53,961 nucleotides of DNA, taken from Verrucomicrobiota bacterium (lineage in GTDB: Bacteria > Verrucomicrobiota > Verrucomicrobiia > Opitutales > Opitutaceae). Location of the stretch: NCBI GenBank assembly GCA_028293565.1, contig JAQGON010000015.1:1-53961 (forward strand), given 5' to 3'. The notes below the pieces were generated by a model that made no database searches, was not told where the DNA came from, and saw nothing but the letters and a program-made list of their open reading frames with translations. Shown here piece by piece: positions 48,818 to 53,961 of this stretch. The position numbers and the translations under genes are program-made. Positions within the stretch are counted from its first letter, which is position 1; every line of letters begins with the position of its first letter.

Positions 48818-49147
48818 TCAGCCGCGGCCGGGATTGAACCACCGGGCGGGGCCGGTCTCGACGACCAGGAGCTGCTTCTGGCGGAGGGCCCGGCCGAGGT
48901 CCCCGCACCAGGCCCGCAATTTCGCTGGACGGGAGGTGGTGATGAGCACCTGCCGCGAATCCTCCTTCCGAAACCGGCGGGCCGCTGGGTCGTACCAGCC
49001 GCCCGTGGCCTCGAGGATGGTGAAGCCGTCGGGAAAATGTTTCGCGGTGATCCGCTGCACCGCGAGTTCGTCCGCCGCGCGGAAGCGGCCGCGCGCGGGA
49101 TCGTTTCGAGCCCCGAGGAAAAGCGAGTAGGATTTCAGGGCCGGCAC
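48818..49147 (-). CDS. DUF3574-like small protein
   Basis: A 109-residue protein without a signal peptide. YSLFLGARNDPARGRFRAAD, then ITAKHFPDGFTILEATGGWY and FRKEDSRQVLITTSRPAKLR resemble the DUF3574 pattern (FPdGxTxLdAxGxW, then ExSkxL). The conserved Phe-Pro-Asp-Gly and Gly-x-Trp elements are visible. Most DUF3574 proteins are secreted, and the absence of a leader here is odd. Function unknown. Confidence 0.7.
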   Translation of the reverse strand: MPALKSYSLFLGARNDPARGRFRAADELAVQRITAKHFPDGFTILEATGGWYDPAARRFRKEDSRQVLITTSRPAKLRAWCGDLGRALRQKQLLVVETGPARWFNPGRG

Positions 49148-49269
49148 GGGGCGGATTGGACCCCGGCGCGGCGCGCGGGTTCGCCGGGGAACTTGCGCCT
49201 CCGCCGGCGGACCATGTCGCGTTCGTCCTCAGGGCTTCAATTCAACCTCAAATTCAACCCTTCCCCACC

Positions 49270-49452
49270 ATGCCACAAGGAGACAAGAGCAATTACACCA
49301 ACAAGCAGAAACGCCAGGCGACGCACATCGAGAAAGGCTACGAGAAAAAGGGTGTCAGCAAGGGCGAGGCCAAGGAACGCGCCTGGCGCACCGTGAATAA
49401 AACGACCGGCGGCGGAAAAAAGAAACGGGCGACAGCGGGTTCGCGGAGTTAA
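49270..49452 (+). CDS. Small basic hydrophilic protein
   Basis: A 60-residue basic protein: MPQGDKSNYTNKQKRQATHI, EKGYEKKGVSKGEAKERAWR, then TVNKTTGGGKKKRA. The strict pattern (GDKSxYTxKQKRxAxHIExGYExxGVxxxEAxxRAWxTVNK) is that of a widespread small hydrophilic bacterial protein sometimes annotated as plasmid stabilization or stress related. ATG 49270 follows CCACCATG with little ribosome site. The 3' end overlaps the convergent PolX gene by 4 bp. The position next to repair genes is suggestive only. Confidence 0.78.
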   Translation: MPQGDKSNYTNKQKRQATHIEKGYEKKGVSKGEAKERAWRTVNKTTGGGKKKRATAGSRS

Positions 49453-51149
49453 CGCCGGAAGGCGCGCAGGAGCCTCGGCAGCGGAAGGCAATTCAGGACC
49501 GCCTGCTTCTCCAGGCCGGCGCGGCGGGCGACATCGATGCCGCACCGCAGGTAGTCGAGCTCGCGGCCGTGATGCGCGTCGGTGCACACCGCGATCCGGA
49601 TTCCCGCCTGCGCGACGAGGCGCGCATTCTGCGGCGACAAATCCAGGCGGTCGGGGCTCGCGTTGATCTCGAAGAAACATCCCGCCGCCCGCGCGTGGGC
49701 AATCACGCGCTCGAAATCGAGCTCGTACCCGGTCCGCTTCAGCAGGAGCCGGCCTGTGGCGTGGCCCAGGATGGTGAAATGGGGATTGTCCATCGCGCGC
49801 AGGACGCGCTCGGTCTGTTCGGCCTTGCCGAGATGAAAGCGGGAATGGATGGAGCACACCGTGTAGTCCAGGGCCGCGAGCAGATCGTCGGGATAGTCGA
49901 GCGAGCCGTCGGCGAGGATGTCGACTTCCGACGACTTGAGGATCCGGATTCCGCTCAGCTTTTCGTTCAACCGGTCGATCAGGCGGATTTGTTTCCAGAG
50001 ATCCTCCTCGCTGACGCCGCCTGCGATCTTGAGGCTCTGGGAGTGGTCGGTGATCCCGAGATATTCATAGGAACGTTCGCGCGCGGCCTCGGCCATTTCG
50101 GCGATGCTCAGCGCGCCGTCGCTCGACGTCGTGTGCGCGTGAAGTTCGCCGCGGATGTCCTCCAGCGTGACCAGCTTGGGCAGCGCGTCCCGGCGCGCGA
50201 GTTCCAGCTCGTCGTTTCCTTCGCGCAGCTCGGGCGGGACGAGCGCGAGGCCGAAAGCGTGGTAGACGGAGGACTCGTCAGGGTAGGGGGTTTTCCCATG
50301 CGCCAGCCGAGCGAGGCGCGCGCCGGCCGGATCCATCATTTCCAGATGACGTTCGGAGCCGGTGGTGGCCACCATCGTCACGCCCCATTTTGACGCCGGG
50401 GCAGCCTCGATGCGCAGGGTGATGCCGGCGGGCAGCTGGAAACGGGCGGACGTTTCATCGGCGCCGAGGCGCTTCAATCCGCCCCCATAACGGGCAAGGC
50501 TTTCCACGAGTTTTGGGAAGCCGAGGGTCTCCACCACGAACGCCAGCTCGGACACGGTTTCCTCGCGGCGACGGGTGCTGCCGGTCGTTTCCGCGCGAAT
50601 GGCGGCGCATCGCTCGAGGAGAAACCGCTGGATCGACGCCGCGAGCGGGTCGGCGTCGTCGAGGAGCATCGCCTGGGTTTCGATGAGGCCGTTGCGGAAA
50701 TGCTGTTCCATCCGGGCTCCGAACATCTTGCCGATCTCGCCCTTTTCCAGGCGGGCCTTGAGCTCCGGGACGGAATGGATGCCGAGCTTCTTGTACGCCT
50801 GGAGCACGCGCTTCGGGTCGAGCCGCGGATAATCGCCCAGCTCGGCCACCTCCGGCGGGACGGTGGCCATGAGAAGTTCGAGCTGGCCCAATTTTCCGCT
50901 GAGAACGATTTCGCGCAGGGCGGAGGCGATGCCTTTGCCGATGCCGGCGTAGCGGGTCAGGTCGGCATCGGCGCGCACCTGTTCGTCGATGCTTTCTCCC
51001 AGGCCCCTGATCGTCTCGGCGGCGCGGCGATACGCGCGGATCTTGTAGGGGTTCTCGCCCTGGGCCGAAAGGAGCTGGGCCATGCCCGCGAGACGCTGCG
51101 CAATTTCGGCATTCGTCAGCGGAGAAGAGGCGACCGGCGGCGCGACCAT
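49449..51149 (-). CDS. PolX-family protein with inactive polymerase site and intact PHP nuclease
   Basis: A 566-residue PolX-like protein. N-terminal helix-hairpin-helix region (NPYKIRAYRRAAETIRGLGE, YAGIGKGIASALREI, VLQAYKKLGIHSVPEL). At the palm, TTGSTRRREETVSELAFVVE (188-207) replaces the expected G-S-x-R-R-x-KE-x-x-D-x-D: both aspartates are gone (SEL). The third is lost too: ITLRIEAA (243-250) lacks the usual VDLR Asp. The PHP domain from 335 is intact: ELHAHTTSSDGALS, LGITDHSQS, ILKSSEVDILADGSLDYPDD, CSIHSRFHLG, CTDAHHGREL. It therefore is likely a nuclease without polymerase activity. Frame upstream of 51149 runs into a REP and is rejected. Confidence 0.9.
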   Translation of the reverse strand: MVAPPVASSPLTNAEIAQRLAGMAQLLSAQGENPYKIRAYRRAAETIRGLGESIDEQVRADADLTRYAGIGKGIASALREIVLSGKLGQLELLMATVPPEVAELGDYPRLDPKRVLQAYKKLGIHSVPELKARLEKGEIGKMFGARMEQHFRNGLIETQAMLLDDADPLAASIQRFLLERCAAIRAETTGSTRRREETVSELAFVVETLGFPKLVESLARYGGGLKRLGADETSARFQLPAGITLRIEAAPASKWGVTMVATTGSERHLEMMDPAGARLARLAHGKTPYPDESSVYHAFGLALVPPELREGNDELELARRDALPKLVTLEDIRGELHAHTTSSDGALSIAEMAEAARERSYEYLGITDHSQSLKIAGGVSEEDLWKQIRLIDRLNEKLSGIRILKSSEVDILADGSLDYPDDLLAALDYTVCSIHSRFHLGKAEQTERVLRAMDNPHFTILGHATGRLLLKRTGYELDFERVIAHARAAGCFFEINASPDRLDLSPQNARLVAQAGIRIAVCTDAHHGRELDYLRCGIDVARRAGLEKQAVLNCLPLPRLLRAFRR

Positions 51150-51193
51150 CGCGCGATGGACCGCAGCCCTCCCGTGCCGTGCCCGACAATAAA

Positions 51194-51216
51194 GTAGCAT
51201 GGGCATCCTGCCCATG
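51194..51216. repeat. Solitary REP of a covarying variant (family C)
   Basis: GTAG followed by an 8-bp stem CATGGGCA/TGCCCATG with loop TCC. Layout is identical to the family A REP (stem CACGGGTC/GACCCGTG) but with paired base changes that keep the hairpin. No partner REP is nearby. Confidence 0.75.
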
Positions 51217-51640
51217 TCGTGGATGCGAAATTCGGACTCCATACCGACCTCTTCCGACATAATATACTCTCTATATAATCTTGCATACCACCCGATCTCC
51301 CCGGGAATCCGCCCGAGGCCAACGTCAGAAGGACGCCCGATGACGCAAGTCACACTGCCCTAAAGTGTAAGAAAATTATACAGTCGCTGTAGCAAGCTGC
51401 CCGTCGCTATGGAGAATACGCTCTGTCAGATAATTGTGCCAGATCTCTTCCCTTGATTAAAACTGCACCACCGCCTCGAGCGTCGGGGCAATTGACGCCG
51501 GGCCGTCGGCGTCGGCGGTTTATGGAATTTGTAAACTGCAACGTCATAATAGGATAGCCGATCGGTGATCCTTATGGCATATTGTTTGCTTTTAGGCTTA
51601 TCCCACTACCCCTTTTTCAAACCCTCAACCATCAGCACTT
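51217..51640. other. AT-richer intergenic stretch before the sorting-tail protein
   Basis: Except for promoter-like A/T tracts I see nothing here. TAATATACTCTCTATATAATC near 51260 (minus-strand promoter candidate for the PolX gene) and CATAATAGGATAG near 51545 stand out in GC-rich surroundings. No ORF has coding character. Confidence 0.4.
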
Positions 51641-52561
51641 ATGTTTCATCATCGTACACTCGTTCCGAACCGACTCGCGTCCCTTTGCGCGGGGACGCTC
51701 ATGGCGGCCGCCGCCATGATTCCAACGCTCGCGTTTTCCTCCACCATCGACCTGACCCCCGCTGGCACCCAAAGTCTTGCGGTGGCGGGCGCCGTGGGCG
51801 GGGCGGCGATCGTCTCCGATTACTGGCTGCAGCCCGCGGGCACCGGTGTCTTCAATCCGTTCCTCACGCTCGATGCCAATGGGAAAACTTCCACGGGCAG
51901 CAATGACGTGGAGCAGGCCTATAACACCGATGGCTACAATGCGCTGTATATGGATTGCCTGCGCCCCCATTGGAACACGACCCTGCATGTGTCTGATCTC
52001 GCGACGATCACGCTCAACCAGATCAATTATTATGGTTTCATCCTCGATGCGAACGAGCCGGGCGGGGCGAAGAGCCTCATCTCGGTCGACAACATCCGGA
52101 TCTACACCTCGGCGACGGATAACACGGCAAGCGTCGGCGACGACGTCACCAAGCTGGACAATCTGGGCACGCTGCGGTGGGCCATGAACAACCCGACCCT
52201 CAACGCCGACGGTTCGTTCAATACGAACACGTGGATCAAGCTCGATGCGAGCCAGGAGAACATCGACATGGGATCCAACGGCGGCAGCGGGATGGCGGAC
52301 ATGATCATCTATATTCCCCAGACCGCCTTCGGCACCGCCGCGGGCAGCGACTATGTGTGGTTCTATAATCTCAATGGAGCCCACGCGAATGTTGACCAGA
52401 ATCTGGCGTCGACCGCCGGGTTCGAGGAGTGGAGCGCCGTCCGCGGCAACACGGCCGTCTCGACCCCCGACGAGGCGGACACGCTTCTGCTGCTGGCCTT
52501 GTCGTTCCTCGCGTTTGCATCGTTCGGTTTCCGCGCGGCGAGAGTCCAGCGCGTTGGTTAA
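51641..52561 (+). CDS. Secreted protein with VPDSG-CTERM-like sorting tail
   Basis: A 306-residue exported protein. A signal peptide (LCAGTLMAAAAMIPTLAFS) opens it. The mature part is acidic, Asn/Thr-rich and beta-type: QSLAVAGAVGGAAIVSDYWL, YNTDGYNALYMDCLRPHWNT, SVDNIRIYTSATDNTASVGD, WIKLDASQENIDMGSNGG, reminiscent of choice-of-anchor secreted proteins. The C-terminus is a sorting tail: TPDEADT motif, hydrophobic helix LLLLALSFLAFASFGF, then basic RAARVQR. This matches the tripartite VPDSG/PEP-CTERM layout recognised by exosortase. A strong terminator follows. Base composition is lower in GC than most neighbours. Confidence 0.85.
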   Translation: MFHHRTLVPNRLASLCAGTLMAAAAMIPTLAFSSTIDLTPAGTQSLAVAGAVGGAAIVSDYWLQPAGTGVFNPFLTLDANGKTSTGSNDVEQAYNTDGYNALYMDCLRPHWNTTLHVSDLATITLNQINYYGFILDANEPGGAKSLISVDNIRIYTSATDNTASVGDDVTKLDNLGTLRWAMNNPTLNADGSFNTNTWIKLDASQENIDMGSNGGSGMADMIIYIPQTAFGTAAGSDYVWFYNLNGAHANVDQNLASTAGFEEWSAVRGNTAVSTPDEADTLLLLALSFLAFASFGFRAARVQRVG

Positions 52562-52587
52562 GAAGATTCCTGGATTTCTCTCTCAGG

Positions 52588-52623
52588 TAAAACCACGGGC
52601 GCGAGCGCTCCCGTGGTTTTACT
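52588..52623. terminator. Terminator after the sorting-tail gene
   Basis: A perfect 13-bp stem GTAAAACCACGGG/CCCGTGGTTTTAC with a 10-nt loop, starting 27 bp after the stop. The A-run and T-run are inside the stem, the usual form of a bidirectional rho-independent terminator. Confidence 0.85.
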
Positions 52624-52689
52624 ATTTCGCGGCATGAGCGTGGCTCCGATTGTCGAGCGCCGATATTTGCCGGCGTCCAAAAACGGTCT

Positions 52690-52767
52690 GAACGCCAAGA
52701 TCGCCAAGAGCGCAAAGGAAAGGGCCGGTCGGGCTTTCTTGGCGCTCTTCGCGATCTTCGTCGTGGG
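52690..52767. repeat. AAG-periodic inverted repeat, family D copy 3
   Basis: Left arm GAACGCCAAGATCGCCAAGA continuing GCGCAAAGGAAAG; right arm TTTCTTGGCGCTCTTCGCGA continuing TCTTCGTCGTGG. The arms are imperfect inverse copies around GGGCCGGTCGGGC. It is the most complete copy of the family. The remaining ~190 bp up to the tRNA hold nothing recognisable beyond a possible TTGACG at 52910. Confidence 0.65.
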
Positions 52768-52955
52768 AGCCTTTTTGCCCGGACTCCCTGCGTTCAATTG
52801 CGGAGTTCGGCTTACCAATCCTGAGCGGGCACAGTTCCGACTCCCGTTGGCGCTCAGTTCGGGAGACCATCGACAAATTCGGCGGTTGAGCAGCCCGCGT
52901 AATCCGGCCTTGACGGTCCTGCGGGTGGACGCACCGTTGCGCTTCCTCGCTCCAC

Positions 52956-53029
52956 TGCCTGGTGGTGTAAAGGTAGCACAGGCGACTTTGACTCGCCTAG
53001 TCATGGTTCGAATCCTTGCCGGGCAGCCA
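52956..53029 (+). tRNA. tRNA-Gln(UUG)
   Basis: A full cloverleaf of 74 nt with encoded CCA. Acceptor TGCCTGG pairs CCGGGCA (one G-T). D-arm GTG/CAC with AAAGGTAG loop. Anticodon stem GGCGA/TCGCC around loop CTTTGAC gives anticodon TTG. T-arm CATGG/CCTTG has one T-T mismatch around TTCGAAT. Discriminator G agrees with glutamine. The mismatch is the only flaw. Confidence 0.88.
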
Positions 53030-53099
53030 TTCGACGCAGGCCGCGCGATGCTTGGCCTTTGCTCATGGCAAGCCCTCCGTCGCGCGGCCGGCGTCGAAT
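53029..53099. repeat. Inverted repeat starting at the tRNA 3' end
   Basis: ATTCGACGCAGGCCGCGCGA (53029-53048) and TCGCGCGGCCGGCGTCGAAT (53080-53099) are inverse with a single mismatch. The left arm begins on the final A of the tRNA CCA. It may be a 3' processing or termination hairpin, or the end of an inserted element that carries the GIY-YIG gene. The 53100-53278 remainder has no gene. Confidence 0.65.
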
Positions 53100-53278
53100 G
53101 TCCCGAGCAAGCGCAGCGCGTCGAAGGGCTTTCGACTGATGGCGCCACGGCTCATCCACTCTTGGAGTTACGGATTCGAAATCGACCTCGGCTTGAACAA
53201 CGCCATTGCGCCAGTGCCTTCGGTCCATGTGACCGCGTGCCATCTTGTTGAGCTGAATTTCTCCCGGCACGTCGGTTC

Positions 53279-53623
53279 ATGAATGCGTCATACCTTCCAG
53301 AGATCCAACCGCCAGCGCCCATCCCCAATGCCGTCTTCGTCTACATCCTGGCCTCACCTACCGGCGCCTACTACGTCGGCAGCGCCAAAGACGTCAGCCG
53401 CAGGATTCGTCTCCATCGCTCCGGCCGCGGAGCCAAATTCACCGACGACCACGGACTCGCAAAGTTAATCTATGTCGAAGGGCCATTTGATTTGAAGACC
53501 GCAGTCCAGCGTGAGTTTCAGCTCAAACGCTGGTCCCGCGCCAAGAAAGAAGCCCTCGTCAGCGGAGATCGGACCGCGCTACGAAGGCTCAGCAAGTCAC
53601 GAGATCGAAGACACCTCGGTTAG
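53279..53623 (+). CDS. GIY-YIG nuclease-family protein
   Basis: A 114-residue single-domain GIY-YIG protein. AVFVYILASPTGAYYVGSAK contains the VYI...YYVG core, DVSRRIRLHRSGRGAKFT gives the catalytic Arg, and AVQREFQLKRWSRAKKEALV holds the conserved Glu. This matches the UPF0213/YhbQ-like group of possible DNA-structure nucleases. It lies 250 bp after tRNA-Gln, and a frameshifted second copy follows it. A homing or tRNA-associated element is possible. No intein or intron is seen. Confidence 0.9.
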   Translation: MNASYLPEIQPPAPIPNAVFVYILASPTGAYYVGSAKDVSRRIRLHRSGRGAKFTDDHGLAKLIYVEGPFDLKTAVQREFQLKRWSRAKKEALVSGDRTALRRLSKSRDRRHLG

Positions 53624-53685
53624 TCATCGGCACGCCCACAAAATCTGACCCTGTCTGATCGCCCCCAAAGAGCCCACCGTCCGAG

Positions 53686-53829
53686 CTTATTCCCGATAGC
53701 ATCTTCGTCTACATTCCGGTCACCGCCGCCGGCGCGTACTCCGTGGGAAGCACCTACGATGTCTCTCGCCGGCTTCGCCTTCACCGCGTCGGTCGAAGTG
53801 CCAAATTTCAGCGATGACAATGGGGAAGA
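53686..53829 (+). pseudogene. Frameshifted second GIY-YIG copy (N-terminal fragment)
   Basis: Translation gives LIPDSIFVYIPVTAAGAYSV, then GSTYDVSRRLRLHRVGRSAKF, matching the gene at 53279 (PNAVFVYILASPTGAYYVGS, then DVSRRIRLHRSGRGAKF). After AKF one extra T (AAATTT against the in-frame AAATT) shifts the frame to a stop. Removing it restores KFSDDNG, equivalent to KFTDDHG. The rest of the gene is missing; an inverted-repeat element starts where homology ends. Confidence 0.82.
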
Positions 53830-53958
53830 GGGGAACGCGGCGATGTCTGGTTTTCCGGCTAGTTCGCTTTTTCCCTCTGCATCGAGAAAGGCGCGATCAG
53901 ACGGCTCGCGGTGTTCTGTCGGGAAACCAGACATGATCCCGTTCCACTTCCCCTCAGC
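53829..53958. repeat. Imperfect inverted-repeat element at the window end
   Basis: The left arm GAGGGGAACGCGGCGATGTC continues TGGTTTTCCGG. The right arm reads CGGGAAACCAGACATGATCC then CGTTCCACTTCCCCTC. The ends are inverse copies with small gaps. It abuts the frameshifted GIY-YIG fragment. The 338 bp from 53624 to the window end contain only this fragment and this element. Confidence 0.55.
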
Positions 53959-53961
53959 GCG

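Noticed and set aside
22041-51216. CRISPR array suspected from recurrent hairpin units
   Set aside because: Units are dispersed singly between genes with no regular spacer array and no cas gene.
52956-53029. tRNA-Gln as a pseudogene because of the T-stem mismatch
   Set aside because: Acceptor, D and anticodon arms, discriminator base and CCA are all correct; one T-T pair in the T-stem is tolerable.
52613-53251. 212-codon plus-strand ORF
   Set aside because: Spans a repeat, the tRNA gene and a hairpin; cannot be a real protein gene.
53620-53934. 104-codon minus-strand ORF at the window end
   Set aside because: Antisense to the GIY-YIG fragment and an inverted repeat; no family resemblance.

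Overview
The window is high-GC, almost fully coding DNA with short spacers and many ATGA-type overlaps. No replication, phage or conjugation gene is visible. A Verrucomicrobiota bacterium, probably Opitutaceae-like, is my best guess. The reasons are a secreted protein with a TPDEADT-type VPDSG-like C-terminal sorting tail, the OpgG/OpgH pair, YfiR-plus-CHASE8-type hybrid kinase signalling, two TVP38 proteins, and abundant palindromic intergenic repeats. This is inference from gene content; no database search was possible.

Layout. 0-3.2 kb: osmoregulated periplasmic glucan genes opgG, a small gene and opgH (cut by the window edge), all on the minus strand. 3.5-6.0 kb: small stress-type and membrane proteins (DUF4142, DUF1328-like, DUF2934-like, DUF421, PGPGW-like). 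6.0-12.2 kb: signalling: a LuxR-type regulator, a TonB-receptor remnant reduced to its two ends, a YfiR-family protein, a large hybrid kinase and a second kinase. 12.3-18.3 kb: three coupled genes for a glycosidase-like protein, a GT4 glycosyltransferase and an alkaline-phosphatase-like/EEP fusion, which converge on a TVP38 gene. 19-22 kb: a secreted protein, a UbiB-type kinase and a small Cys protein. 22-31 kb: a lipid and redox block with a FAD-Rieske oxidoreductase, a cardiolipin-synthase-like protein, then TVP38, PGPGW, DAO-type oxidase, amine-oxidase-type flavoprotein and cyclopropane-fatty-acid synthase.

31-33 kb holds ferritin-like and Cys-rich metal-binding proteins. 33-51 kb is a dispersed DNA end-joining and repair region: a stand-alone ATP-dependent ligase, a LigD-type POL-PE protein without ligase domain, Ku, an unknown gene divergent from Ku, and a PolX-like protein that has lost its polymerase aspartates but keeps its PHP nuclease residues. 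Mixed in are a DUF72 protein, a Gfo/Idh oxidoreductase, a 420-residue Ser/Gly/Arg/Asn-rich disordered protein with its own terminator, a second LuxR regulator, a PAS hybrid kinase and envelope proteins. 51.6-54 kb: the VPDSG-like secreted protein, tRNA-Gln(UUG), a GIY-YIG protein and a frameshifted second GIY-YIG copy.

Intergenic DNA is rich in repeats: four paired-hairpin REPIN-like units whose REP starts with GTAG and has an 8-bp stem around loop TCC; one lone REP of a covarying variant; three units of a second hairpin family; AAG-periodic repeats; and three other inverted-repeat elements. No transposase that could move them lies in the window. The most promising leads are the split end-joining gene set with its unknown Ku neighbour, the polymerase-dead PolX, the AlkP-EEP fusion operon, the disordered protein, and the REP families with covarying stems.
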